This document shows, piece by piece, positions 24,589 to 37,449 of a DNA stretch of 64,000 nucleotides. The DNA is taken from positions 496,001 through 560,000 of the forward strand of contig JAEBUN010000011.1 in assembly GCA_023014365.1 (NCBI GenBank). The letters are read 5' to 3'. Both the position numbers and the translations under genes were made by a program. Source of the DNA: Lepiota brunneoincarnata. Lineage: Eukaryota > Basidiomycota > Agaricomycetes > Agaricales > Agaricaceae. The notes under the pieces are model-generated. The model was not told the origin of the DNA and made no database searches. It was given only the letters and a program-made list of their open reading frames with translations. Position 1 is the stretch's first letter. Each line of letters starts with the position of its first letter.

Positions 24589-25677
24589 TATGGTTTGATC
24601 CTAGAGGTTGAGCCTTGCCCAACAGAGGGGAAGTCTCGTCAGGCATAGATGATGGGAGAAACCCGCTCAAACACCAGTGAATAGCGGAGAGTGTTTACTG
24701 ATTTACTTTATAACCCACACTGTCACAAAAATAATTGGTCTCTGCTCTGGGTCTCGTGACCCACGGTGGTGGTACCCGAGTACAAAGACCTGGAAAACTC
24801 ATTCTTGCTGCTAAGGAGTTCTAGGCTGAACAGGTATGAAAATACGTACCAAATTGAGCCAATAGGAAGGAGCGGCACAGCATATGAACGAAGACTGTTA
24901 TATGGGCGCCTATTCCATCAGTGTCTGGTAATGAGACAAATTTCTTTTTGGATACATCCTTAGCATCCAACACTCAACTGCGAGGGTCTGCGGGAGGTTT
25001 GTGAACATTGGGCGGCTTGATGCCATGTTTTATGGATCAGGTTCCAACTTCTGTTAATTTCCTATCCACAGACCGCCTCGTATCCGAGTTCGGCTCTGCC
25101 CTTACGATAGACGATTCCTAATTTCTTACATGAACCTTCGTTACTCCGGCCTTAAACTAAATGAAGATGTTGTTCGGATCCAGCATCTGTGTTCGCATTC
25201 CTATTATATTCAGTTGATCTCTGTCATGGTCTAGAGCTCTCAGTTTTGACTGGTGTTAGATATTTGCATATACCCAATCATAATTTGTCCCTCTGGGTTA
25301 GCTGTAATTGATATTCCACGACGCGTTATAGCTGGATTAGAAGCACGAAATATTCCAGAGATATATGGCTTCTGGCCACCAAAACCACCTGTGCCTTTGT
25401 CCTCGCACTTATCTAAGATTTTGTTGCTCGTCCTAATGCATATCAATGGGCTTTGGCGCAGGTTAATACCATCGATGTACGAGAGATGGAATCTCCGTCT
25501 CGTCACAGTGGAGGCGCAGGACTATAGGGTTGCTAGCAACGAGCTATTTGCCACCACCATGAAAAACATGTAAAATATTGCAACAAAATGTACAGTTCCA
25601 AACACAAGTTCTACGGCTCATCCAGTGTAACACAGTAACCGCGTGCGCGCAATTACTCGCTCACTAAACAACAAACA
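24589..25677. other. Intergenic region
   Basis: Promoter of the MFS gene and 3' side of CSN3. A plus-strand open frame at 25253-25573 has no recognisable family and is probably chance. Confidence 0.4.
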
Positions 25678-27291
25678 TCAAGAATACATCACGTCCTCAG
25701 CCCACACCTGTGCTCCCTCCACACCACTCATCAACTCCTCAGCGGGGATATAATCGGCCTCGCGCAACTTGACAGCCTTAACCAGATACTCTCTACTCTT
25801 CCCCATATCCAAGTCCAACTTGGTCAATGTGGTGCTCTGTGCTTGTACCTCGCGTAAAAGCGTGTCGACCTGGGCTTTGGTGAAGTCAGGGGCGGGATCT
25901 GAAAAGGTGACAGTTCCGTTGGCGGATATTTGCGCGCTTATTTCGTTTGATTCAATCTAGGTGGGGCAAGTGAGCGATGTTGGTTGTGGAGGGGGAAGGA
26001 GAAGCTGCGTACCATGTTAAGTAGCATCTCGCGGACCTGGTCTACCGAGTCCACTTTGATCGCGCGTGCGATATCTGGGAGGTTGAGTGTGACATAGGTG
26101 CCGATGAGTTTTTTGAGTGCCCAACGAGGTGCGCGGTCGATCGCTTGGTTGATTAGTCCAAGGTTCTTTTCCTACGAAACGGGGCACGTCAATGTCAGTC
26201 GAATAGCCACAGGATAACGCTGTCACGCACAGAAGCGAATATCTGTCTGTCCTTTTTCACGATCTCTTTCAAAGCGTCCACATTATGCGGATAACCGTTG
26301 ACGAAAGTCTGATAGGGGGAATTCTTGAACAGTCTCGTGAGGTTTGGCAGGGCATATTTCGGCAAGGTCGACACCTTGCCCTTTGCGATCAGCTGCACCA
26401 GGCGCATTTTCTTTAGAGCTTCAAGCTGGATGGCGCTGGGGATAATACCAGGACTCGTGACGCAGATTTCGAAAAAGTCCTCGGCTTCGGCCCAACGTTT
26501 GAGCGAGGCGAGTGCGATTCCTCCAGCATAGTGGTAAATTAGGTTGTCGGTGTAATGCATGTCTGTTGCATCGACATTTGTGGATGGATGAGTGAGGATT
26601 GGGAGGGCATCTGTGAATCTGCGAGATGAGACACATGCCTATATAGCAAAGATAAGGTCCGAATAGACGTATTGGTCGAGGAAGGACTCACGAGGAGGAA
26701 GACAGGATGGAGGGCAGTAAGGTAGGAGGGATCTGGAACGTATCGCTGAATGAGGATGCGGAGGGGAAGGATGGCTGCGATTGGCTAGGTGATGTAAGAT
26801 CTGGTATGTCGATAAAGTGGAGGAAAGGACGGACGTTGTTGTAATAGGCGGCGAGGCGAGGGAGATTTTTCCCTAACAAAATCACTGTGATAGTCTGAGT
26901 ATATTCTGACATATCCAAAGGATAGGAGTACAGACCTCGATCCGGCGCGAAGCGGACTTGGGATGGATCAAAGTTCCTGCAAAAATCATCGACGATTTGC
27001 CACGGGGGTGGCACGGCACCATTGACTGAGATACGCGCCGACCTGTCCCACAGTTAACACGATCATTTTCCACGGCCGATGGCACACGGCTCACAAGATG
27101 TATAGGACACCAAGTGAGTGGTTACGAACGTCGAGGACGGCGAGCGGATCCTGGCCAGAAGACAAGGAGCTAGCTAGAATAATCTCGCGAGCTTCGGCTG
27201 GGATGGATTTAAGGAGGTTATTTATTTGCGCAGGACTATTTGAGATCGTTATCTGTGCGAGCAGCGTGTCAATGTCAATGTCGAGGGCCAT
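25678..27291 (-). CDS. COP9 signalosome subunit 3 (CSN3)
   Basis: Subunit of the COP9 signalosome, which deneddylates cullins and acts in nucleus and cytosol. The start at 27291 gives MALDIDIDTLLAQI. Traced exons: ILSARISVNGAVPPPWQIVD, ILLGKNLPRLAAYYNNVRPF, FTDALPILTHPSTNVDATD joined to MHYTDNLIYHYAGGIALASL, a TPR-like helical region with AEDFFEICVTSPGIIPSAIQ and KYALPNLTRLFKN, then EKNLGLINQAIDRAPRWALK leading into the PCI domain with YVTLNLPDIARAI and the winged-helix strand ISAQISANGTVTFSDPAPDF. It ends GAQVWAEDVMYS with TGA at 25678. Introns are short and phases agree, with no break. The pattern around the helical repeats and PCI domain matches CSN3 better than the proteasome lid subunit Rpn3. 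Confidence 0.82.
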
Positions 27292-27436
27292 TTCGTCGCT
27301 GTTGCAGACATTCCACACAGCAAAGCAACTCACTCTCAGTCACGTGGTCTTAATGAGTAAAGTTCTCACGGTTTATCTTTAACAATTCGCCGGTTCCCTA
27401 CATCTAATCTCTTCTGCAATCCATCATCTACAAGCT
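27292..27436. promoter_or_regulatory. Compact divergent promoter between CSN3 and GPI
   Basis: Only 145 bp separate the two start codons of oppositely transcribed housekeeping genes, so both promoters and 5' leaders must share this interval. No clear TATA box was seen. Confidence 0.6.
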
Positions 27437-29432
27437 ATGAACGGGTCACCAGCAAGCAGTGTGTATTCACGGTCCATTCCCTAGTATTCATCTCATTCCC
27501 CCAATCAGAATATCCATCATGGAAGAAGTTGCAGGAGATCTACGAGACCGAACATTCCAAGACCGTTCTTCGCGACCTCTTTGCCGCAGACCCGCAGCGG
27601 TTCAAAAGGTTCTCCGCAGTATACAACTCCCAAAGCGGTACAGACGTCCAGATCCTCCTCGACTACTCTAAGCATCTCATCACCGAACCCACCCTCAAAA
27701 CCCTCTTCTCCCTCCTCCGCGAAGCCAAGGTCGAGGATGCCCGCGACAAGATGTTCGCAGGAGATCACATCAATACCTCTGAGGATAGAGCAGTCCTCCA
27801 TATAGCACTACGCAACTTTGACAAGCACTTTACAATTGCAGAAGAGGGCGTCGACGAGGTTGGCGGCGTGCTCCAGCACATGAAGCAGTTCTCCGAGGCA
27901 GTCCGCAGTGGAGAATGGAAGGGCTACACCGGGAAAACCATCAACACCATTGTCAATATTGGCATTGGAGGGTCTGACCTCGGTCCAGTGATGGTCACCG
28001 AGGCCCTGAAGCCTTACGCTAAACGCGATCTGCGCCCATACTTCGTTTCCAATATCGATGGCACCCATCTCGCGGAAACTCTGTTAGAATGCGATCCCGA
28101 ACGTACACTGTTCATAGTTGCCAGCAAGACGTTCACCACCCAAGAAACTATTACCAACGCCGAATCTGCAAGAGACTGGTTCCTCGAAAAGGCTAAGGAT
28201 AAAGCACACGTGGCAAAGCATTTCGTTGCGCTCAGTACCAACACATCCGCCGTCACCGCTTTCGGAATTGATAAGAACAACATGTTCCAGTTCTGGGACT
28301 GGGTCGGTGGACGCTACAGTCTCTGGAGTGCGATCGGTCTCTCAATCGCGCTGGTCATCGGTTATGACAACTTTGAAAAGCTCCTCCGCGGAGCCCACGC
28401 AATGGACCAGCACTTCAAGACCACGCCTCTTGAGAAGAACCTTCCCGCTATCATGGCTGCGCTGGGTATCTGGTATAATGATTTCTATGGTCTGCACTGA
28501 TTTGGAATGTCGGATTGCGCCCCTAATCATATCGCTGACGTCATCGATAGGCGCCCAAACACTGGCGTTACTGCCTTACGACCAATACCTACACAAGTTC
28601 GCCGACTACTTCCAACAGGTCAATAGAGTGCCAGAATAATTTATCCACCTGCTAATCATATATCTCAGGGCGATATGGAGTCTAATGGCAAATTTATCAC
28701 TAAAGACGGCCATCGTGTCGACTATCAGACCGGGGTAAGGAACTCTTCGGGCTTTTTCCCTGAGTCCCTATCTCACCCCCACGTCCACTAGCCCATCATC
28801 TGGGGTGCCTCCGGTACAAATGGCCAGCACTCATTCTACCAACTATTGCATCAAGGCACAAAACTGGTTCCAACAGACTTTCTAGCCCCCGCAAACACGC
28901 ACAACCCTATCGCTCACAACAAGCATCACCGTATTCTTCTCTCCAACTTTTTCGCACAGCCAGAGGCGCTTGCGTTTGGGAAAACTGAGGCTGAGGTCCG
29001 TAAGGAGCTAGGCCCGAATGCGAGTGAGCCTCTGGTGAAGAGTAAGGTGTTTGAAGGAAACCGACCGAGTTCGAGTTTGTTGTTTGAGCTTTTGGATCCG
29101 GCTACACTTGGTGCGTTGATTGCGCTCTATGAGCATAAGATTTTCGTGCAGGGCATTGTATGGGGAATAAACTCATTTGGTAGGTTCGCTTTTAATTGAC
29201 TGTCTGATGGGCACCTGATGGGGGACTTGTATGTTAGATCAAATGGGTGTGGAGCTTGGAAAGGTTCTTGCAAAACAGATTTTGGCACAGTTGGATAAGC
29301 CAGAGGACGTCAAGGGCCATGATAGCTCGGTTCGTTGTGCTTCTTCGTAAGAAATCCCGGTTTACTGACGTCGTGGGGCTATAGACGACTGGTTTGATTC
29401 ACTGGTACCAAGCGCACAGGAAGGAGCAGTAG
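27437..29432 (+). CDS. PGI1: Glucose-6-phosphate isomerase
   Basis: Cytosolic glycolytic enzyme interconverting glucose-6-phosphate and fructose-6-phosphate. Seven exons fit: 27437-27458, 27509-28489, 28551-28618, 28669-28734, 28792-29179, 29238-29329 and 29385-29432, for 554 residues, the usual eukaryotic length. The start at 27437 gives MNGSPAS, then joins [12 protein letters not shown] in exon 2. Motifs: [18 protein letters not shown], the SIS-domain phosphate loop [18 protein letters not shown] signature 1 [35 protein letters not shown], and signature 2 [12 protein letters not shown], where the usual Trp after Gln is Met. It ends [11 protein letters not shown]. All phases agree and no frame break is present. 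Divergent from CSN3 and convergent with P450 B. Housekeeping, and unlikely to serve the neighbouring metabolism. Confidence 0.95.
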
Positions 29433-29695
29433 CCGAATGGATCACAGGTGTGGAATCGAACATTGAAGATTCAAGAACCAAGAAATCATGTAATGATGTA
29501 GTTTTAAGTGAATGACACGTTTGTCCTTTGATCGCTGATAATCGGCGCTCAAGAACAGGGATAGCAGATTTTTTTGTTGTGCTACGTGTGAAATGATAAA
29601 ATGGTGCAAGGATATAAATCATCCCGCATATATGTGCCAAAATCTGAGTAGAACCAGCTACACCCTACATAATGGCTCTCCGCTTCAACAACCAG

Positions 29696-30032
29696 CTAAT
29701 AGCCCGCCGCCAATGCCTCGTCCCTAATTAATCGTTCAGCCTTCTCAGACCGGGGTTTGATTACACATCCGAACGGCTTCGGAATCCTGAATATCGCAAA
29801 AGATCAGAAACAACAACCCTAGGTACATGCGCAGCAGCGTGTACACGAAAATAGCACTATTAACTCACGGGAAGAGTGTAGCCGTGAAGGGTTCCCATCC
29901 AGGATCGACTCCAACTTCGCCATCATCCCCAGCGGGTCTGGAGAGATGCATAGTATGCAGGATGCAGGCAGTGACAAGAACCATTGTTGAGAGCGCCATG
30001 TGTGTGCCTGGACAGACTCTGGGTGTTTTTTT

Positions 30033-30063
<31 letters not shown>

Positions 30064-32056
30064 TGTATCAGCCAAAGGAAGAGCAAAGAAAGAAATAAAG
30101 CCATGGTGCAGGGGGTGGGGATCAGAGGGAGGGAGGAAACGCACCGACGACCAAAACCAAAGACCACATCTACGGGATCAGCCACCTCGGGGTCGAGTTC
30201 GAATTCACCATTTGGTTTTCGCCTGAGGAATCGCATTGGTTCGAATTTGTCTGGATCCGGGTAGGTTTCCGGGTTTCGAACCATTGCCCTGTGTTTTTTT
30301 TTTTTGATCAGTTGGTTTTGAAGGAGGAAGTGGATACGAAGGGAGGGGTTTTACCAGACGTTGGCGAATACGATGGATCCTTTTGGGATCAGATAGCCGT
30401 TGTAGATGTCGTCTTCAGTAGTACTGTGTGGGAGCCCTGAAGGTTGATTGGGGGCGGTTAGGGTAAGTCGCTGGACAGGGAGGGGAGGGAGGTAACGAAC
30501 CGAGGGGAGCCGGCGGGACGCCATCTAAGGGGAAGGGGGGGGGGTTCGTAGTAAGGGTCAAATTCGTACAGGGAGTCTTTGTATAGCGCAAAGCACGGTC
30601 ATGACATACCTGAACGCCTCGCGCAATAGCGCATGTATATATGGGAGGTTTGGGAAGTCTGCAAAGTCGGGTAGCCGGTCTGGGCCAACGACGCGGTCGA
30701 GTTCTTCTTGTGCTTTGGTTTGTACGTCGGGGAAAATGACAAGGGCGAAGACTAATATGAGGAGGGCAGCCATTGTTGTGTCGGATCCCCCTGTTCAGGG
30801 CCATTTGAATTGGGGAAAAAAAAAAAAAAAGCTGATAGGGGGATGGGTAATTACGTACCACCAAAGAACATCGCGGCAGTGTCTTTGATGTCTTCTTCCA
30901 TTTGCAATCGTTCCTGCGCTGAACCAGTACCCATGTTTTCAAGACACGCAGATGCGTAGCTTGGAGATGCCGTCCCCCTTTCCTTTACAAACGAAAACAA
31001 CCTGGGATCAGAAAGAGAGGGCTGAGGGATCGACAGAGCCAACAACACGCAACATACCAAACTCCGCTTCGTCGCCTGGAACGGTGCCTCTCGGTACTCC
31101 ATTGTCGTTTTATACCACTTCCTCGCGTCCCTCTTGAACTTGGCACCGGGAAACCACTCGGGAATATATTTGAGCGCTGGAATTGCATCGACGAGGTACC
31201 GCCCCGGCGCACACGCCTCGTTCAATATGCCTATTGCATGCTCCGAGATATTGACATATGGGTCATCGGTGGGCTTGACTGTCGATCCCATATGCAAGAG
31301 CGATTGCGATACCACCCGTAAAGCTATTTTTACAAACATGGTCAGACACAAATAGGCATTTGACTAGGGGGAGCTTGGGACGTAACGTACTGTCGAAGAG
31401 CCGAGGCCCAATCTTGTTTAGAGTCGATGAGCTGTGGAAGGAGTCGGCGGACGTAGGTGAGCTGTTGGGGCTGGAGGTTGCTTGCGCGGGAAGGAGGGAA
31501 GAAACGTTGGAAGAGTCGTCGACGTCGGCGCCATTCTTCGTTGTAGGGCATTACGGAAAAAAGGAATCCCCATCCCATCAGGTCGGAGACCATTGGAAAG
31601 TGCGGTCTGTGGTGTAGACGCGTCGGGGCGTTGTTGTGGGGTTGGCAAAGAGTTTCATCTGCTCACCTGCTCGAGTATATCGCGGACTTGCTCTCGAAAA
31701 GATCATTTGCCACGCGTGTCGAGTCGAGGATAACGATGTTGGTCCCGCAGACGTTGACATTCAGAATATCACTGTCTGTATCGGATAAGGTTTGAGAATA
31801 TGCTGTGTGGCTGTGAGCAGGACGAGGACGCACTATACTCCTTTGCCCAATCCGAGTACTCGAGGTGAGGATGCTTCTTCGGGATATCAAACAAGTTACC
31901 GATAATAGGATAGCCCTTGGGCCCGGGCGGAAGAGGCAGTCTGTTTCTCCTGGATAGGTAGTAATAAAGAAACACGGCGACGAGAATCGCCCAGAAGTCG
32001 AGCGCGATCATCACTGAGCGCCACGATACAAGTTGGAGGGTAGAATCAGCAACCAT
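29696..32056 (-). CDS. Cytochrome P450 B
   Basis: Microsomal P450 paralogous to A and C, and the only one of the three without a detected frame break. The start at 32056 gives an anchor helix (LDFWAILVAVFLYYYL) and the hinge LPLPPGPKGYPIIGN. Landmarks: VNVCGTNIVILDSTRVANDL, C-helix WRRRRRLFQRFFP, KPTDDPYVNISEHAIGI, helix I GGGSDTTMAALLILVF with a normal acid, KAQEELDRVVGPDRLPDFAD, ExxR segment LREAFRWRPA, TTEDDIYNGYLIPKGSIVF, PMRFLRR, and the haem loop FGFGRR-VCPGTH split by an intron that carries the (GA)n tract. The tail is IPKPFGCVIKPRSEKAERLI with TAG at 29696. It converges with GPI across 263 bp. Substrate unknown; oxidation of a terpene scaffold is a guess based on the neighbourhood. 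Confidence 0.9.
30036..30061. repeat. (GA)n microsatellite
   Basis: About thirteen GA units inside the P450 B intron that separates the two halves of the haem-binding motif. On the minus strand it is a CT-rich polypyrimidine tract ahead of the acceptor. Confidence 0.9.
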
Positions 32057-33040
32057 CCGTGTTCTTTAATATTTTAAGGATTTTTACCTTGTCAAACCCG
32101 GCTAGTTTCTCTGCTTAGCCCTGTGGGCCCCAGTCAGAGGGTCAGCCCCGTTTGGGAACGCGCGACCAATCGGAAGTAATGGGGATATAACCAGGCAGAT
32201 GGCATCTGTAGTCCTTGGGGTCAGCTAAACTCAGGAACTCACTAATTCTTGACGCAGACCACCCACCATAGACCAGCGCCACAGAGCAGTTATCAGACTT
32301 CTCGACGCTTCTGGTAGCACGTTGGCACGGTTTTGGGAGATATGATACTATCACTTACGACCAACTAGGGTCCCATGGAGAGTGCCAAGCACTTAGAATA
32401 TGTGATCCAATTCAAAATCTTAGTTGCAAATAATGTAACTCAGACAAAAAGTTGTGTAGTGGAGTCTTGATTCGAATGGAGTGATTTTGGTCGGACGGTC
32501 ACACATAGTCACATGGGAACCATCAAAGTCATTTAAACTCAACCGCGCCCCTCACTCCGCATGACATGTGGTCAAGATTTCCTAGCTCCCCTCCAGCTTT
32601 GACCTTTGGGTAGAAAAAAAGAGACAAGGATGCATGAAATGCCTTCATATGTATGCTCTCAGAAATTGATGTGGCCTGCCGCAGCCAAACGTGAGGATAT
32701 CAGAGCTCATCCGAACAATCACTCCATCCGAATTAAGACTCCACTACATTATGACGTAAATCGGTTGAGCCATTTATCGAACGTGGTTTTTGTGCGCGTG
32801 AGAGACGTTATTTTATGATGATCATTTTGTTTTCTGGCTTGTTCCGTTTGATGACCCAGTAAAGTTTCTTTTCCCCATTCCCCTTGGGCCAGACCACTAG
32901 CGCCCTTGTATCATGGATGACATTATGTAGCTACCGTGACTAAAGGCGTATCTGATGGAAAGTCTACTACTCCAGCTTTTACACTCCGATTCGGACGACC
33001 AAGTCACCAGATTTCCTCCCCCCCCCCACCCTTGCTTACT
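32057..33040. other. Intergenic region
   Basis: Promoter side of P450 B and 3' side of the isochorismatase-like gene. No exon recognised. Confidence 0.4.
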
Positions 33041-33931
33041 CTACTCGCTTTCACCGGGCTGGATAACGCCGTCCTTAACAGCTGCGGCATGGGCGCGGGC
33101 AACGAACCCATAGACTGGGAAGTACCTAAAGATTCGCACGTCAGTGTGCCTGCCTGCCTGCCTGCCTGCCTGCCCGCAGATGAATGGGGTTTTTTTAAAA
33201 AAGGGCAACTTACTTGTCAAAGAACGGCATCAGCTCCTGAGAGCCAGGGGTGTTCCTCCAATCTCTCATAAGATCGCAGACAACCGCAAACATCGAGTAC
33301 ACGTGTACACCAGCAGAGCGCATGCGCTCATTCGCGTCATCTGCGCTCCTCCTTGAAGCAGCACCGGATGCGTCCGCATTCGCATAAACGGTGTATCCAG
33401 CCTCTACCAGCGATATAGCGAGAAAAGCAGTGCAAACCTATGTACTCCCTTTATCAGATTTGCCAAGACCCAGAAGAAATAGTGGAAAGGGAGCTTACGT
33501 CAGTGACTATGCCAGCCAGGATTACTTGAGTTTTCCCGGTGGCTTCGACAGCCTTGCGGAAGTCGTGGTTGTCCCAGGCGTTTACCTCACCATTGCGCTT
33601 GATGAAGGGGGCATTTGGATGCATCTCGACGATTTCCCTCAACAAGGGGCCATTGGGACCTGTCGTGAGTTGTGAGTCGTTCGTTCAACGGGGGTGCGGA
33701 TGTCTTTTTTTTTTTTTTTGGTCTATGTTAGCACCTACCATTCTCAGCGCTGGTGGTTAGGATAGTCGGCAGGTTGAACGTTTTGCCGATGGCCGCATGG
33801 GCGAGTATATTGTTCTTGAACTCTTCAGCGCCAAAGTCGCGGACAACTTGGAAGAGTCCAACTTGATGATCGACGACCAACAAGACGGCTTTGTCTTTGT
33901 CGATTCTCTCGAATGGGTTGCTTTTGGTCAT
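33041..33931 (-). CDS. Isochorismatase-like cysteine hydrolase (YcaC type)
   Basis: Cytosolic member of the isochorismatase-like hydrolase superfamily, probably closest to the YcaC group; members hydrolyse amides or related bonds and few have known substrates. The start at 33931 reads MTKSNPFERIDKDKAVLLVV, giving the catalytic Asp in VVDHQVGLF. Next come LPTILTTSAEN, GPNGPLLREIVEMHPNAPFI and the conserved lysine region KRNGEVNAWDNHDFRKAVEA, then AGIVTDVCTAFLAISLVEAG, where VTDVC carries the nucleophilic cysteine after an intron. The later part contains GYTVYANADASGAASRRSAD and ends YFPVYGFVARAHAAAVKDGV-IQPGESE with TAG at 33041. Introns lie near 33440-33495, 33660-33735 and 33135-33215. The triad Asp-Lys-Cys is complete and the frame clean. 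Confidence 0.85.
33147..33174. repeat. (TGCC)n microsatellite
   Basis: About six to seven TGCC units within the last intron of the isochorismatase-like gene. Confidence 0.85.
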
Positions 33932-36799
33932 GTTTTTCGTAGGTTGTTGCGAAATTTGTTGTTGGGGGGGGGGGAGGGGGTTGCGAAAGCTAGCTAGCTG
34001 TTCGTTGCTGCAAGAAGGGTATCGAGCATTGGAGGTCTTATATACGCCTCATCGCAGGTTTTCTCTCTCCGTCGCTCTCTCTCTCTCAGTTCCTATTACT
34101 ATTGGGATACGGTGAGCATCGGGTGTCCTGGAAAGACCTGGGAAATCCGTGTGGAACCCCGTGCGTAAAAGAAGGCATAACCGAAGTCGAGGAAGTCCGT
34201 GTTGACTCCGGCTGGTCGGGGCTACCACCGTGGGGCACGGCGACCGGGTCCGTTGATACCCGCAAATCCCGAACATAACAAGCGGTGGAGGATAACTGGA
34301 AAACATAATTAGGGCAGAGAGGTGCCACCGACACCGACCTTGGAATATCCCTAAGAACAGAAGTATGACATCTCATCATAATCACCGGCGTTAATCATTT
34401 TCGCTTGGGCATCGACGGTGTGGCGTTTTGAACACGGCCTGGTGAAGGAGGTGTTTGGGAGTTCCCCCGACCAGGTTATTACCGTGTGTTGTCTTATGCT
34501 TCACGAACCTACACGTCGGAGCTGATGACACAGGTCTATGCTGGTATATGTCTGAATGATGGCCAGGGATCTGAATGCATAAGACATATGCAGGGACGAG
34601 AAAAAACAGTCAAACAAATCGGTAAAAACGAAATAGTGTCGTAAATCAGTGGGTGAGGAGTAATCGCCTGGCGTCGCTGACGTTAAAGTGGAAACATATG
34701 ACAAACGAAGGGTGAGAGAATCGTAATGGGTCTCTGATCATTGTATTCAATAACTTTCAAGCTAAGCCAGTTTTTTGCTCAAGAGACATGACGTCTCGCC
34801 GAGCTGACCGAGCCTAGGTCGGTCATTCTTGCCCGTCGAAGCTGTAAAATCGGTGGGGAAGAGGTAACTTCACCCCATGTACCAGTGCCTAGATTATTTC
34901 TTGCTGAGGAAATGCATCAACTCAATGAGACAGCCCTAGTTGGTACCCCGGCACTTGCTCCACCGGTAGCCTTTCCCATCTGCAATAAATCACTCGCAAC
35001 TAAGTAAACTCTTTCACACTGGGCGCAAGCACACCAGGCCAGTATAAGGAAGGCAACGGATATATGAGATGAATATCATGAATGTCTCGCTGCGAAGAGC
35101 CCTTGAAACGGAAACGCACATCATTAACAGCACTGGTGTGGCACCCGCAGCAGAGGCGTCTGAGAGTCAGGATATGGCGATGATGACTGACGCCTCGACC
35201 AAGAGCCCGAATTCTTGGACTCCACCCTATGCCACCGATTACACTCTGAAATTCGACTTATATTACTAATTATTTTAAATTGCTTTTTGGAGGATGATGG
35301 CGCTGGAGTCAATCAGCCACTATTCAAATATCAAATTTGAAAATATTTGGCTTCACGAGTAAATTGGTGAATGATGGTGTTCAATGGGTCATCTGTGCAT
35401 GCTTCAGCAGAAAAAGTGGAGATGCATAAATTGCTCGATCTTGATGCAGAGGTTCTTGTAGAAATCACGCAGACGGGTCACAGCTCGCCACCAATACCGA
35501 ATTTATTTCCCATGATATGTGTTCGCGGCCATATCCGTATGCGTGATATCCATATCCAATTCAGCACTGGCTGCAGACCCCAATGTAAGGAGAGCTGTGA
35601 CGCATCTAGCTCAAGCTCTGTGGCGACTGGCGATTGGAAGGTTTTGACCAATTTATCTGCTGCTCCCGCCTTGCTTCGTTTCTCCCCATAATCACCCTTC
35701 CGTTTATAGCGATGCAAGTAAGTACTGATTTTTTAACAGCACTAGATGGTAAACCGGTAATCGGGCCTTTCCTTGTAAACTACCAGCGCCCCCCGCTGTA
35801 CACTCTCGCCATATCGGAGTCCCCAATTGCCTTCGCGTCCGCGTTCCGAACATAGGGGAAAAGCCTTCTACTTCCCAAGACTGTGTCATAATGCCCCACC
35901 AAAGCTTCTTTGAATGCTTCTCTACAATCGACACGGGTTGAAAGGTGATTGGGAGCCGAAGGACACATTTTCTAAATTGTGTTATGCTTGGCCCAGCTTC
36001 TCTTGTGACCCCGGCCTTCTTCTGCCACTAATGGATAAACCAGACCTCACCGCGCACACATGATCTGCATGCTCATCCGTACTTTCTCATGAGATTATAG
36101 ATCAATGTGGTGGATGCTAATGGATACAAACATACATCTGTTTTGGGATCTTATTACCGCTGCTTTCTGGTTCCTGCACCCTGCGGCGACCTTGACTGTT
36201 ATGAACTGGTCACAGTGGACGCTCGAGCACGGTCCAGCGACAAGACGCTGGCGGCCACGAGGCATTGATAACATGGGGGCCACAAGGCATCCCACACATC
36301 GCCGCAATGGCCATACTTTGTTTGAACGGTCCGCGACACGTTGAAGAAACTTTACTGATGAAATTGAGCATAAGAGACCGAAAGAGCAGCCCATGATAAG
36401 GCGAACCACACGAGTCGAGCTAACGACAATCGCGTGTTCCCGCCATTAAGCTCCTCGTTGCCATTTGTCGGTGTTAGTGCTACTACCTACTCTCAGATTA
36501 GTTCGCACCATATCAACACACACACCACTGCGCTGACTAATATCCGCGCAGAAACTAATCATCTCGTTTGACGAGGTGACGCAGAGAGGCGATCATCCAC
36601 ATGGTCACGTGCTACATCAGTAGCGCTTAGTGAATATCCGTGGCGCGGGCGGTGTATGGTTATAGTAGTCTCTAGGTGGCACGCCCACAACTCCCGTTAT
36701 CTCAAATTTTGGATCCCACCAATGCAGCGCAGCTGCGGATGCTACCATCAAGTGGCTAATTTTTGGGACCCAAGGGTACCTACGATATACTCTCCAAGA
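33932..36799. other. Gene-poor 2.9 kb region
   Basis: Several open frames exist on both strands (for example plus 35371-35691 and minus 35704-35934) but none matches a family I recognise, and no splice-consistent gene could be built. A CT-rich tract at 34065-34088 precedes the isochorismatase-like gene. Confidence 0.4.
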
Positions 36800-37090
36800 A
36801 CGATCTGGGATTCCTGCATTCGCAAACGTCCAGAGGCTCGTTGAGCCCATAACAAACACTACATCTAGCCCCCAGAGCCTTGTGAATATAGTATTCTCCG
36901 ATAATTTCAACAGTAAGGACTGCTACCTCCTTCCCTGGGTACTTGACTTCTGACTCCAGGTCACCTTCAACCCGCTTGAGCAGCTAGGATATTATCGATT
37001 CCAATATCAAACCCGTCCGTTACCTGTCTCGAAGTCATTGCACTCCCGATATACGCAAGGCCCCAGTCACTACGGCCAAACATAAGGTAA
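36800..37090 (-). pseudogene. Decayed short-chain dehydrogenase, block copy 1, gene a
   Basis: Remnant of the SDR now seen at 46008-47224. Near 37000 the frame reads DGFDIGIDNILAAQAG, matching DGFNIGINDIPAAQEG of the better copy; just upstream a degraded Rossmann glycine motif can be traced; near 36820 ANAGIP corresponds to VANAGICIP. In between, frames are broken repeatedly. No catalytic Tyr-Lys motif remains. Confidence 0.65.
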
Positions 37091-37449
37091 TAAATCGCAG
37101 GGGTGAGGCGCAATCTCTCTAACGGGCCGGGTGGCAGGTAGGCCATTCCAAATGGAACACGGTCGGGGGAAAGCGGAGAGTGGCTGATTCCCACCTATGT
37201 GACAGCCTCTCTCGTCTTCTCAGTTATCACGATGATCGGCAGCTTAGACCTGCAAATTTTCTGGCTGAGAAATGCCAGAAGGACAAGAGGGGCCATCAGA
37301 TGTCACTCGTTCTGCTCTCGTGCTCGCGGACTATGCTATACAGGGTGATATTCATTCATGAGGGCCAACGTGCTTCCTATGTCGATACTAGATCCAAGAT
37401 GAGGGGATATTCCGGGGGTCGGGAAAGCTTTTAGAAACTCGTTGCGATT